Shown: piece after piece, positions 42,886-51,706 of the stretch
Layout of the letters: every line of letters begins with the position of its first letter
How positions within the stretch are numbered: position 1 is the stretch's first letter
From: Bacillota bacterium
GTDB lineage: Bacteria; Bacillota; Clostridia; Lachnospirales; Lachnospiraceae
NCBI GenBank assembly: GCA_023398375.1
Contig: JAEWSH010000084.1
Span: forward strand, 62,001 to 126,000
DNA: 64,000 bases
Direction: 5' to 3'
The notes under the pieces: model-generated
Databases searched by the model: none
What the model saw: the letters and a program-made list of their open reading frames with translations, nothing else
Told to the model about the DNA's origin: nothing
Program-made: the position numbers and the translations under genes

Positions 42886-44289
42886 ATGGAAAATTTCATT
42901 CATGTTCTGACAAATGTAAACAATTCGCTCAACTCTTTTATCTGGGGACCTGTGATGCTAGTCGCATTCCTTTCCGTCGGACTTATGTTTACAATCAGAA
43001 CAAGAGTATTTCAAATCTCATACATTCGGCACTGGCTGGATGTTACATTTCTACAATTATTTCGTGATCAAAAAGTAATCAAAACAGATGACAAACATGC
43101 AATATCACAGTTTCAATCTTTATGTACAGCACTTGCGGGCACAATCGGAACGGGTAATATAGCCGGAGTTGCTACTGCAATTGTAACAGGCGGTCCCGGT
43201 TCTATCTTCTGGATGTGGATATCTGCTTTTCTTGGTATGATGACAATTTATGCAGAAAATGCACTTGGTATTAAATATCGCTACAAAAATAAAAAGGGAA
43301 CTTGGATTGGCGGTGCAATGATCTACATAGAAAGAGGACTTGGGTCGAAATGGTTGGCCGTTATTTTTTCTGCCTTTTACGCTCTTGCTTCCTTTGGTAT
43401 TGGTAATATGACCCAGGCAAATTCCATAGCATGCGGTTTAGAATCATTTGGTATCGATCACAAAATTACGGGAATCATATTAATATTTTTTGTTTCAATG
43501 GTCATCTTAGGAGGAATCAAACGAATTGCTGGTATCACTGATAAATTTGTACCTTTCATGGCTCTCTTCTATATACTGGGGGGATTGCTCGTTATTATTA
43601 TAAATTATGAAAGAATCCCGGCTGCACTTGCATTGATCTTTTCAGAAGCATTCAATTTCAGAGCCACTGGTGCAGGTTCTCTGGGATATGGCATTGCAAT
43701 TGCCATGCGAAAAGGTATTTCAAGAGGAGTTTTCTCTAATGAAGCAGGCCTTGGTTCTTCTGTCACAGTTCACTCTGCATCAGATGTCAAAGAACCCGTT
43801 ATACAGGGTATGTGGGGAATTTTTCAAGTATTTGCCGATACATTGGTTATCTGTACCATCACAGCACTTACTATACTAACAAGTGGTGTTTATAATATAG
43901 AACAATACCTGACAGATATCGACAACGGTATAGAAGTAATCAGTGGTACTGCATTAACAAGCAAAGCTTTTGCCTCTGCTATTCCTTTTGGCGGTAAGTT
44001 TGTTTCGTTCAGTATTATATTGTTTGCATTCTCTACATTGCTGGCTTGGTCCTATTATGGAGAGCGTGCGGTCGAATATCTATTTGGAAGCAAGTCTGTA
44101 AAAATATATAAACTTATATTTATTTGTGCTATTTATATAGGATGTGTTAGTTCACTAAATCTCGTATGGGATATCTCTGATACCTTGAACGGATTTATGG
44201 CAGTTCCTAACTTAATTGCTATCACTTTATTGTCCGATGAAGTAATTACAATGACAAAAAAGTACATCTCCAAAAAAACTTCCCTATAA
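42886..44289 (+). CDS. Sodium:amino acid (alanine/glycine) symporter, AGCS family
   Basis: 467 residues with about 10 membrane segments. FQSLCTALAGTIGTGNIAGVATAI near residues 86-110 is the AGCS signature (in parts GTIGTGNIAGVAT), with ISRGVFSNEAGLGSS near 280. Members import alanine or glycine with sodium. Sodium coupling matches the sodium-type ATP synthase c ring in this window. The next region on this strand holds only non-coding DNA. Confidence 0.93.
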   Translation: MENFIHVLTNVNNSLNSFIWGPVMLVAFLSVGLMFTIRTRVFQISYIRHWLDVTFLQLFRDQKVIKTDDKHAISQFQSLCTALAGTIGTGNIAGVATAIVTGGPGSIFWMWISAFLGMMTIYAENALGIKYRYKNKKGTWIGGAMIYIERGLGSKWLAVIFSAFYALASFGIGNMTQANSIACGLESFGIDHKITGIILIFFVSMVILGGIKRIAGITDKFVPFMALFYILGGLLVIIINYERIPAALALIFSEAFNFRATGAGSLGYGIAIAMRKGISRGVFSNEAGLGSSVTVHSASDVKEPVIQGMWGIFQVFADTLVICTITALTILTSGVYNIEQYLTDIDNGIEVISGTALTSKAFASAIPFGGKFVSFSIILFAFSTLLAWSYYGERAVEYLFGSKSVKIYKLIFICAIYIGCVSSLNLVWDISDTLNGFMAVPNLIAITLLSDEVITMTKKYISKKTSL

Positions 44290-44404
44290 GGATTCAAGTG
44301 TCTAAAGCTTGTTTATATATTGAGTCGTCAATTTGCACAATTTACGTTACTACAAAATTGATGCACAACATAGTTCATTCGCAACGCGCTTCCGCTTGGA
44401 CTCA

Positions 44405-44454
44405 GCCGCAATGGTACATAAGAGCATAAAATACATGCTCTAAGTACCAGCGGC
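44405..44454. repeat. Long interrupted hairpin between symporter and aldolase genes
   Basis: Three pairings stack in order: GCCGC/GCGGC, GGTAC/GTACC and AGAGCAT/ATGCTCT around a seven-base loop. The right flank CGGCTTCATA recurs at 54639-54648. An open frame across it (44328-44525, minus) is not taken as a gene. Confidence 0.45.
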
Positions 44455-44468
44455 TTCATACAGTTAAA

Positions 44469-44496
44469 AACTCCCACAGCATATGCTGTGGGAGTT
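44469..44496 (-). terminator. Terminator of the aldolase gene
   Basis: A perfect 28-base palindrome (AACTCCCACAGCAT and complement) follows fba and continues with a T tract on the minus strand. Confidence 0.9.
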
Positions 44497-44502
44497 CGAA
44501 TA

Positions 44503-45366
44503 TTATGCCTGGTTAACAGAACCAAAAATTTCCATTTTTTCTTTCACTTTTGCTTTGATTGCTTCAACTCCCGGAGCTAATAACTTACGAGGATCAAATC
44601 CCTTTCCTTCTAAGTCTTTTCCAGCTTCGATGTATTTACGTGTAGCTTCAGCAAATACTAATTGACATTCTGTATTAACATTGATTTTGGCAACGCCAAG
44701 ATCAATTGCTTTTTTAATCATGTCATCAGGAATACCTGTTCCGCCATGAAGAACCAATGGCATATCCCCTGTTAACTTTTGGATAGCATCTAATGTTTCA
44801 AATGAAAGTCCTTTCCAGTTAGCCGGATATTTTCCATGAATGTTTCCGATACCAGCTGCCAAGAAATCAATTCCCAAGTCGGCTACTGCTTTACATTCTT
44901 CTGGATCAGCACATTCTCCAGCTCCAATAACACCATCTTCTTCTCCACCGATCGATCCAACTTCTGCTTCAATAGAGATTCCTTTTGCATGAGCTGCTCC
45001 AACTAATTCTTTTGTTTTTGCAACATTCTCTTCAATTGGGTAATGGGAACCATCAAACATGATGGATGAGAAACCAGCTTCAATACATTTGTAGCAGTGA
45101 TCATATGAGCCGTGATCTAAATGAAGAGCGACCGGAACGGTAATTTTCATTTCATCAATCATTCCATTAATCATTCCAACGATTGTTTTGTATCCTGTCA
45201 TGTACTTTCCAGCACCTTCTGATACGCCTAATATAACTGGTGAGTTATTTTCCTGAGCTGCTTGTAAAACTGCCTTTGTCCACTCTAAGTTGTTGATGTT
45301 GAACTGACCTACTGCATAATGGCCAGCTTTTGCCTTTTTAAGCATTTCTGCTGCTGATACTAACAT
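44503..45366 (-). CDS. Class II fructose-1,6-bisphosphate aldolase
   Basis: 287 residues from the ATG behind GGAGGTAA; the five-residue extension covers that site. The zinc site is ALHLDHGSYDH near residue 80, followed by VEAEVGSIGGEEDG and LHGGTGIPDD, typical of glycolytic FbaA. It splits fructose 1,6-bisphosphate in glycolysis. It has its own promoter and terminator and is separate from the two aldolases of the sugar island. Confidence 0.95.
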   Translation of the reverse strand: MLVSAAEMLKKAKAGHYAVGQFNINNLEWTKAVLQAAQENNSPVILGVSEGAGKYMTGYKTIVGMINGMIDEMKITVPVALHLDHGSYDHCYKCIEAGFSSIMFDGSHYPIEENVAKTKELVGAAHAKGISIEAEVGSIGGEEDGVIGAGECADPEECKAVADLGIDFLAAGIGNIHGKYPANWKGLSFETLDAIQKLTGDMPLVLHGGTGIPDDMIKKAIDLGVAKINVNTECQLVFAEATRKYIEAGKDLEGKGFDPRKLLAPGVEAIKAKVKEKMEIFGSVNQA

Positions 45367-45410
45367 TTTATTTACCTCCATAATTAAATATACATTTTTT
45401 AACCGTCCTT

Positions 45411-45416
45411 ATTATA
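45411..45416 (-). promoter_or_regulatory. -10 element of the fba promoter
   Basis: A minus-strand TATAAT about 45 bases before the fba ATG. The -35 (ATTCCA at 18 bases) is weak, so the promoter assignment is tentative. Confidence 0.45.
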
Positions 45417-45459
45417 TCCTACTTCTATTCAAAATGGAATAATAAACGTGAAAAATTTA

Positions 45460-46359
45460 TCATTTTTTCTCCGGAATCATGATGTTTATGGCTTTTTTGC
45501 AATTATCTATAACTGCTTTCTTATGATTTCCGCCAAATTCACCATCTAATGTCCAGGCTATCTCCACTTCAGATTCAAGTTCAAGATGATCTGTACGGAA
45601 GCAATACATATATTCTGTATCAATATCTTTTAATACCAATGCAGTCAGGATCGAATTCAGTTCAAGTGCGTTTTTAGGATTTTTGATCAGCGTTACTTCA
45701 AACATTCCATCATCTAATTCTACCCACTTTCCAGTAATTCTTTTAAATCCTCCAACAGATTCCGAATTGGTTATCATACCAAAAATGAATTCATCCTCTA
45801 TCGTCTCAGCCTCGTATCGGACCTTAATCCTATAAGTTGGTATTACAGACAGCCGCTTCATTCCTTCCAGCAGATAAGCCATATGCCCGAGCAAATTTTT
45901 TACATCCTGTTTTGTTTCATATGATACGTCTGTAAATAGACCAAATGCCGCAATATATACAAATGTATCATCATTAAAGGCTCCAATATCACAAGGAAAT
46001 TTTACCCCGTTGACCACTGTCTCAGCTGCTTTGATCATATTCTTAGGAATATGAAGACTATTCGCAAAATCATTGGTACTGCCCGCAGGGACATATCCGA
46101 TCGTTGCTCTTTCGGAGCATTGCATAATGCCAGTAACCACTTCATCAAGTGTACCGTCACCGCCACTGCATACTACAATATCATAGTCTTTCGACCTTTC
46201 TCTTGACACAGTTATGGCATCGCCCACAGCCTGTGTCGGATATACTGTAACTTCATATTCTGCTTTTGTAAAAATATCAATAATATCCAATAGATTACTT
46301 CTTATATTCGCCTTACCAGCATGAGGATTATAAATAAATAACATTTTCTTCTTTTTCAT
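45460..46359 (-). CDS. Diacylglycerol kinase-family lipid kinase (YegS/DgkB type)
   Basis: 299 residues from the ATG at 46359. That start is chosen by analogy with whiA, where the same 14 bases AGCGGCAGATGGGA place GGGA before the start; an ATG inside this block, at 46371, is the alternative. The kinase signature CSGGDGTLDEV is near residue 65 and GYVPAGSTNDFA near 90. Family members phosphorylate diacylglycerol or related lipids. It follows the terminator of the hprK-crh operon. Confidence 0.88.
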   Translation of the reverse strand: MKKKKMLFIYNPHAGKANIRSNLLDIIDIFTKAEYEVTVYPTQAVGDAITVSRERSKDYDIVVCSGGDGTLDEVVTGIMQCSERATIGYVPAGSTNDFANSLHIPKNMIKAAETVVNGVKFPCDIGAFNDDTFVYIAAFGLFTDVSYETKQDVKNLLGHMAYLLEGMKRLSVIPTYRIKVRYEAETIEDEFIFGMITNSESVGGFKRITGKWVELDDGMFEVTLIKNPKNALELNSILTALVLKDIDTEYMYCFRTDHLELESEVEIAWTLDGEFGGNHKKAVIDNCKKAINIMIPEKK

Positions 46360-46451
46360 AATTGTTCCCATCTGCCGCTTTAGCCCTCCTTGCAGATTTT
46401 CACGAATTGTTTACCCTGTTGTATTATGTACATTATACAACATCATGAATA

Positions 46452-46482
46452 AAAAAAGGAATACTTCATGCATTCCTTTTTT
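46452..46482 (-). terminator. Terminator of the hprK-to-crh operon
   Basis: AAAAAAGGAAT and ATTCCTTTTTT enclose nine bases, with a run of Ts on the minus strand, 57 bases after the crh-like stop. Confidence 0.82.
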
Positions 46483-46538
46483 GTTTCCTACTATTTTATT
46501 ATGAACTTTTGCAACTAAATAATTCTAAAATACTTCTT

Positions 46539-46799
46539 TTATTGTTCCGCACCGCTTAAATATTTCTCAATACTTTCTACTGCCGATTGCTCGTCCGCAC
46601 CGTCTGCCTCTACAGAAACATCTTCACCTGATACCAGTCCCAGTGTCATCATACCCATAATACTTTTTGCATTTACTTTTCTGCCTTCCGCTTCTACATA
46701 GACAGAACTCTCAAATTGGCTTGCAACTTGTACTAATACTGCTACTGGTCTGGCTTCAAGACCGCCGTCTAATTGTACTTTCATTGTTTTTCTAATCAT
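46539..46799 (-). CDS. HPr-like protein with Glu at position 15 and Ser46 (Crh-like)
   Basis: 86 residues from the ATG behind AAAGGAGGAGA. The fold is that of HPr (GLEARPVAVLVQVA, then KVNAKSIMGMMTL). The PTS-active His15 is replaced by Glu, while Ser46 and its surrounding are intact. It therefore cannot receive phosphate from enzyme I but can be a substrate of HPr kinase, as known for Bacillus Crh (Gln15). The gene is the last of the operon that begins with hprK, which fits a Crh-like role in carbon control with CcpA. The Crh function is an inference. Confidence 0.9.
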   Translation of the reverse strand: MIRKTMKVQLDGGLEARPVAVLVQVASQFESSVYVEAEGRKVNAKSIMGMMTLGLVSGEDVSVEADGADEQSAVESIEKYLSGAEQ

Positions 46800-46812
46800 A
46801 ATATCTCCTCCT

Positions 46813-47757
46813 TTACTGTCTAAGCTTGTCAGCAAATTCACTTAGTTTCCTCAGTCTATGATTCACGCCCGATTTACCTACCGGGGGATCAAGATATTCT
46901 CCCAATTCCTTCAGTGTAGCTTCTGGATGTTCTATTCTGGCTTCCGCCATATCCTTAAGATTATCTTGTAAGCAGCTAAAGCCCACTGTTTTTTGAATAT
47001 ACAAGATATCATCAATCTGTTTTGAAGCAGCATTCACTGTTTTTGTAATATTAGCCGCTTCACAATTTACTCTTCTGTTTATGGAATTACGCATTTCTTT
47101 TAAAATGCGAAGATTTTCCAGATTCATGAGCGAAACATGGGCTTCCATAATATTTAACAAATCAACGATTCCAGAACCTTCTTTTACATATACCACATAA
47201 TATTTCTTGCGTACTACAATCTTAGCATCTACCTGAAAGCCAATTATTATGTCTCTAATTTGAATTGCCTGTGCTTCACTAAGACAAACCAATTCGAAAT
47301 GATAACTTTTTTCAGGATCGCTCATGGATCCAATCGTCAGATAAGCGCCTCTTAAAAATGCTCTTCTACAACAGCTATTCTTAAGGATCATCGGATTAAT
47401 TATCCCTAATGGCATTAGCTGTTTCTCGTTTTTATCACATATTTTAAGTGCTTGCAGTACTTTATCCACTGCTTTGGCATCCTCTAAACAACTTACATAT
47501 GTATTTACCCTTATATGCTCCTTTACCAATGCCTCTGCAATTTCAGTATCTATATTAAATGTTTTTCTTAATAATGTAAAGTATTTTCTAGCTACGGTCA
47601 GATTTTCCGTTTGGATCTTAATTATTTTTTTTCCATTACTATCACATTCAATTCTTCCATTGTAGTGAATAATTGCTGCTAATTCCGCTATCTGACAATG
47701 TCTGGCAGAACTAACATGTTTTGATAATTCCTCTTTTACTTCTCCAGAAAATGACAT
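46813..47757 (-). CDS. DNA-binding protein WhiA
   Basis: 314 residues. The N-terminal LAGLIDADG-like domain (FSGEVKEELSK, then RRAFLRGAYLTIGS) and the C-terminal helix-turn-helix (LKELGEYLDPPVGKSGVNHRLRKL) identify WhiA. It is needed for sporulation in Streptomyces and for chromosome segregation or division in Bacillota. It starts behind GGGAG and follows rapZ; the crh-like gene starts 13 bases after its stop, a conserved neighbour order. Confidence 0.95.
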   Translation of the reverse strand: MSFSGEVKEELSKHVSSARHCQIAELAAIIHYNGRIECDSNGKKIIKIQTENLTVARKYFTLLRKTFNIDTEIAEALVKEHIRVNTYVSCLEDAKAVDKVLQALKICDKNEKQLMPLGIINPMILKNSCCRRAFLRGAYLTIGSMSDPEKSYHFELVCLSEAQAIQIRDIIIGFQVDAKIVVRKKYYVVYVKEGSGIVDLLNIMEAHVSLMNLENLRILKEMRNSINRRVNCEAANITKTVNAASKQIDDILYIQKTVGFSCLQDNLKDMAEARIEHPEATLKELGEYLDPPVGKSGVNHRLRKLSEFADKLRQ

Positions 47758-47778
47758 TTTGCTCCCATCTGCCGCTCG

Positions 47779-48642
47779 CTATAAACCATGCCTTACATCT
47801 CTATGCATTAATGTAAGACCATAATTTCCCTGATTTTTCATTCTTTTATAGAGTTCATTTGCCAATGTTACGCTTCTATGTTTGCCACCAGTACAGCCTA
47901 TACTGATTACCAACTGATATTTCCCTTCGTTTACATAGTTAGGAATCAAAAATAGAACCATGTCAGCTAATTTATTGAGAAATTCTCTCGCCTCCGGAAA
48001 GCTCATAACATATTCCTGTACTTCATGGTCATTGCCTGTCTTGTTTTTAAGTTCCTCAATATAGAAGGGATTCGGTAAAAATCTTACATCAAATACAAGA
48101 TCTGAATCTGCCGGAATCCCATTTTTAAAACCAAACGACAAAATATTGACCATAAGGCTATTATATTCTTCATTATTAACAAATATTCTGTCAAGTTCTT
48201 CCTTAAGTTCCCTTGTTAATAATTTTGATGTATCAATAACATAATCAGCTTTTGCCCTGATCGCCGACAGCGTCTCACGCTCTTTTCGAATACCATCTTC
48301 AACACGTCCCGCACTGGAAAGCGGATGCATTCTTCTGCTTTCTTTATATCTTTTTAACAACACTTGATCATTCGCATCCATGAAAAGGAGTTCATATACA
48401 CATCCTAATTCTTTGATATTATCCAACGCTTTTTGAATGTCCATAAAAGATTGGTCAGCACGGACATCCAGGCCTAGCGCGATTTTAGTAATTTCACCAT
48501 TTGGTGCCAATATTAGTTCTACAAATTTCCTGATCAAAGGAACCGGAAGATTGTCCACACAATAAAACCCAACATCTTCCAGCATTTTTAACGCTGTTCT
48601 TTTCCCACCGCCGCTCATTCCTGTTACAATAACAAACCGCAT
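47779..48642 (-). CDS. RapZ family nucleotide-binding protein (YvcJ)
   Basis: 287 residues. The P-loop reads GMSGGGKRT (8-16), with VDNLP near residue 30, GLDVRAD near 58 and the C-terminal SIGCTGGKHRSVTLANEL region. In Enterobacteria RapZ controls GlmS through small RNAs; in Bacillota the relative YvcJ binds UDP-GlcNAc and is conserved with whiA and crh. It links wall-precursor status with metabolism. It lies 27 bases after murB. Confidence 0.93.
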   Translation of the reverse strand: MRFVIVTGMSGGGKRTALKMLEDVGFYCVDNLPVPLIRKFVELILAPNGEITKIALGLDVRADQSFMDIQKALDNIKELGCVYELLFMDANDQVLLKRYKESRRMHPLSSAGRVEDGIRKERETLSAIRAKADYVIDTSKLLTRELKEELDRIFVNNEEYNSLMVNILSFGFKNGIPADSDLVFDVRFLPNPFYIEELKNKTGNDHEVQEYVMSFPEAREFLNKLADMVLFLIPNYVNEGKYQLVISIGCTGGKHRSVTLANELYKRMKNQGNYGLTLMHRDVRHGL

Positions 48643-48669
48643 ATTTACTCCTTTGCTTTTCTGACAAGG

Positions 48670-49584
48670 TTATTCAAATTTTCCAAGACAAATAACTTCC
48701 ATCTCTAGTATAACACCAAATTTATCATAAACCTTTTCCTGTACATCATGAATTAACTTCCATAGATCCATTGATGTAGCGTGCCCCATATTTACAATAA
48801 AACCGCAATGTTTCTCCGATACACATGCATCTCCTACCCGATATCCCTTTAATCCCGCATCCATAATCAGTTTCCCTGCAAAATTTCCCTCCGGTCTCTT
48901 AAATGTACTCCCTGCACTTGGAAAGTCGAGAGGCTGTTTTTCTCTTCTTTTTTTGGCAAGTTCCAACATTGTTTCGTTAATTGTTTCTTTATTTCCCTCC
49001 TGCAATTCCAGCTCGACTTCTACAACAGCAAAACGATTATGGCGGATGACACTGGTCCGATATCCGAATTCCATTGTCCCATTGTCAAGCTCAAGGATCT
49101 CCCCATCCATACTCATTACCCTGACCTTGGTAACTGTATTTTTCATTTCTCCGCCATAGGCTCCTGCATTCATAACAACAGCTCCTCCAATGGAGCCTGG
49201 TATTCCTGATGCAAACTCAAGTCCTGTCAATCCGTAGTTGCAGGCTTCTTTTGCAACTTGCGAAAGCAATGCACCTGCCTGTGCATAAATATGTGTTCCG
49301 TTTACACGAATCCCGCTCATCTTGGGACCAATCTGAATTATAATCCCATCATATCCGCTGTCACTGACCAATAAATTACTTCCATTTCCTAATATAAAAT
49401 AATCTGCTTCAACTTTATTCAGAAGTTGGAGTAATTTACCCAACTGTTCTTCTGTCTGAACTTGTAAAAGAACATTCGCTTCACCACCCGTGCGGAATGT
49501 TGTATACCTGCTCATCGGCACTTTTACAAGTATATTTTCTTTTGGTACTATTTTTTCGATATACTCTAACACGGCTATATTCAC
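48670..49584 (-). CDS. UDP-N-acetylenolpyruvoylglucosamine reductase MurB (GTG start)
   Basis: 304 residues. The start is a GTG at 49584 placed five bases after AGGTGA; the earlier GTG at 49593 is inside that site. FAD-binding residues show as YFILGNGSNLLVSD, GLTGLEFASGIPGSIGGAVVMNAGAYGG and CGFIVNMG near the end. It makes UDP-MurNAc with NADPH. It belongs to the hprK operon. Confidence 0.95.
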   Translation of the reverse strand: MNIAVLEYIEKIVPKENILVKVPMSRYTTFRTGGEANVLLQVQTEEQLGKLLQLLNKVEADYFILGNGSNLLVSDSGYDGIIIQIGPKMSGIRVNGTHIYAQAGALLSQVAKEACNYGLTGLEFASGIPGSIGGAVVMNAGAYGGEMKNTVTKVRVMSMDGEILELDNGTMEFGYRTSVIRHNRFAVVEVELELQEGNKETINETMLELAKKRREKQPLDFPSAGSTFKRPEGNFAGKLIMDAGLKGYRVGDACVSEKHCGFIVNMGHATSMDLWKLIHDVQEKVYDKFGVILEMEVICLGKFE

Positions 49585-49642
49585 TTTTCTCACCTGCTTA
49601 TTTTCTATAACGCTAACATATCATATGCCTATTCACAAGTTC

Positions 49643-50578
49643 TTATTCCAATACCATCTTAGCCGCGCCATATATTCCCGCATCGTTGCCCAGTGTTGCC
49701 AAAGCAAAAATGGCATCTGCGCTTCCATGAAATACGTATCGTTCATAGTATTTTTTAATATAATCCAATACCACTGTTCCTGCTTTGGATACTCCACCGC
49801 CAATTACAAATATTTCCGGGTTAACAACGCCTGCAATTGCTGCAAGCCCTTTTCCAAGATATTCACCAAATTGCTCTGCAATTGCAATTGCAACTTTATC
49901 CCCGGCTTTCACTGCATCAAATACTGCCTTTGCCGTCACTTCCTGTTCTGTCAGCACCGACTTTTCTACTGTGGCTGCCAGCATTCTATTTGCGAGTCTT
50001 ACAAGGCCTGTCGCAGACGCATATTGTTCCAGACATCCTTTGTTGCCACATCCGCATACATCAGTTTCATTATCTTCCATATGGATGTGGCCGATCTCAC
50101 CACCTGCTCCTGTTGAGCCAGTCAGAATCTGCCCGTTCACAATAATTCCGCCTCCCACACCCGTTCCAAGTGTTACTGCGACCAGATTCTTATGCCCAGC
50201 TCCGCCGCCCTTCCACATCTCTCCAAGTGCGGCAACATTAGCATCATTACCAGCTTTCACTGTCATACCTAACAAATCACTGAGTGTCTTCTTAACATCT
50301 AACACATCCCATCCAAGATTAACTGCTCTATGAACAATACCGTTTGCATCAACCGGTCCGGGAACGCCTACCCCTACACCTGCGACTTCTGACTTGTCCA
50401 TGGATATCTCCTGCATTTTATTTTTTACCGCTTCTGCAATATCAGGTAAAATCAAATTTCCTCCATTTTCTGTTCTGGTAGGAATCTCCCATTTATCAAG
50501 AACAGTCCCATCCATATCAAAAAGCCCCATTTTAATTGTAGTTCCCCCTACATCAACGCCAAAACAATACTTACTCAT
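49643..50578 (-). CDS. ROK-family glucokinase
   Basis: 311 residues from the ATG behind GAGGAGATTG. FGVDVGGTTIKMGLFD opens the ATP site, GNDANVAALGEMW carries the catalytic Asp, and the zinc motif is HMEDNETDVCGCGNKGCLEQYASA, here visible as CGCGNKGCLE. It phosphorylates glucose or an amino sugar. It sits directly after hprK. Confidence 0.93.
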   Translation of the reverse strand: MSKYCFGVDVGGTTIKMGLFDMDGTVLDKWEIPTRTENGGNLILPDIAEAVKNKMQEISMDKSEVAGVGVGVPGPVDANGIVHRAVNLGWDVLDVKKTLSDLLGMTVKAGNDANVAALGEMWKGGGAGHKNLVAVTLGTGVGGGIIVNGQILTGSTGAGGEIGHIHMEDNETDVCGCGNKGCLEQYASATGLVRLANRMLAATVEKSVLTEQEVTAKAVFDAVKAGDKVAIAIAEQFGEYLGKGLAAIAGVVNPEIFVIGGGVSKAGTVVLDYIKKYYERYVFHGSADAIFALATLGNDAGIYGAAKMVLE

Positions 50579-50596
50579 TTTCAATCTCCTCTTTTA

Positions 50597-51532
50597 TTAA
50601 TCGTCTTCTCTTCTTCTAGCCAGTGAATTCTGTACACGTGTATATAATTCCTGTGCAGCATTATAACCCATCTTCTTCTGACGATGGTTAACAGCCGCTG
50701 ATTCACAAATCACTGCCAGATTCCGACCCGGTCTGATCGGAATATTATGACAGACCACTTTATTTCCTAGGTATTCTGTATATTCTTCTTCTAATCCCAG
50801 CCTGTCGTACTCTTTATCTCTATCCCAATCTTCCAGTTTAATAACAAGATCAATTGACTGTGTATCTTTTACACTTGATACACCGAACAATGTCTTCACA
50901 TCAACGATTCCAATGCCTCTTAATTCAATAAAATGCTTTGTGATATCCGGTGCTGAACCAATCAATGTATCATCACTTACCTTACGCAGCTCCACAACAT
51001 CATCTGTAACCAGACGATGCCCCCTCTTGATTAATTCGATAGCAGCTTCGCTCTTACCAATACCGCTTTCTCCTGTAATTAAGACACCTTCACCAAACAC
51101 ATCTACCAGTACCCCATGAACAGAAATACAAGGTGCAAGTTTTACATTCAGCCATCTGATTATTTCCGCCATAAATGTAGAAGTCGATTTTTTTGTCATG
51201 AGGATAGGAATCTTATTTTCTAGTGCAATCTCCAGAAAAATCGGATCTGGTTTTAATTCACGGCAGAATACAATACCCGGAACATTATAAGATAACAGCT
51301 TCGCAAATACTTCTCTTTTTTTCTCATCTGTCAATCCTTCAATATAAGTAAATTCTACAAATCCAATAATCTGCACGCGTGTCGCGTCAAAATGCTCAAA
51401 ATATCCTGCCAGCTGAAGTGCAGGTCTGTTGATATCAGGTTGTGTAATCTTAACTTCAGATATATCAATTTCAGGTGTTAAATTATCAAGCTTCATTTTT
51501 TCAATAATATTAATCAGTTTTATACTAGCCAT
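50597..51532 (-). CDS. HPr kinase/phosphorylase HprK
   Basis: 311 residues. The P-loop GESGIGKS is at 154-161, His139 is in SVHG and the catalytic Asp lies in HRLVTDDVV (near 177). The C-terminal signature EDWDRDKEYDRLG is also present. It phosphorylates Ser46 of HPr or Crh in response to fructose 1,6-bisphosphate and removes it when phosphate is high. It is the first gene of the operon and has a clear promoter; the crh-like gene lies at the far end of the same unit. Confidence 0.97.
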   Translation of the reverse strand: MASIKLINIIEKMKLDNLTPEIDISEVKITQPDINRPALQLAGYFEHFDATRVQIIGFVEFTYIEGLTDEKKREVFAKLLSYNVPGIVFCRELKPDPIFLEIALENKIPILMTKKSTSTFMAEIIRWLNVKLAPCISVHGVLVDVFGEGVLITGESGIGKSEAAIELIKRGHRLVTDDVVELRKVSDDTLIGSAPDITKHFIELRGIGIVDVKTLFGVSSVKDTQSIDLVIKLEDWDRDKEYDRLGLEEEYTEYLGNKVVCHNIPIRPGRNLAVICESAAVNHRQKKMGYNAAQELYTRVQNSLARRREDD

Positions 51533-51625
51533 ATTTTTTCTCCTTATCCTATACGTTCTTACATTATTATCTGCTCATATGAAACATCTTATTTCACTGT
51601 ATCTTTTCTCCTGCAATTGTTTATC

Positions 51626-51654
51626 ATTTTAACATAGTTAGAATCTATAAACAA
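51626..51654 (-). promoter_or_regulatory. Promoter of the hprK operon
   Basis: TTGTTT (51649-51654), a 17-base spacer and an extended -10 TGTTAAAAT (hexamer 51626-51631) lie on the minus strand about 95 bases before hprK. Confidence 0.65.
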
Positions 51655-51665
51655 GGCGTGAAAAA

Positions 51666-51695
51666 AGCAGACAAAAGAATTCTCTTTCATCTGCT
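51666..51695 (-). terminator. Terminator of the XRE regulator gene
   Basis: AGCAGA/TCTGCT with an inner AAAGA/TCTTT pairing, followed on the minus strand by six Ts. Confidence 0.75.
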
Positions 51696-51706
51696 CGCCG
51701 ATATCG

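Noticed and set aside
44328..44525. Minus-strand frame of 65 codons across the hairpin
   Set aside because: It overlaps the fba gene end, its terminator and the long hairpin; no ribosome site.
49490..50116. 208-codon frame antisense to murB and the ROK kinase
   Set aside because: Both genes beneath it are clear enzymes; the frame is Cys- and Tyr-rich as expected from a shadow.
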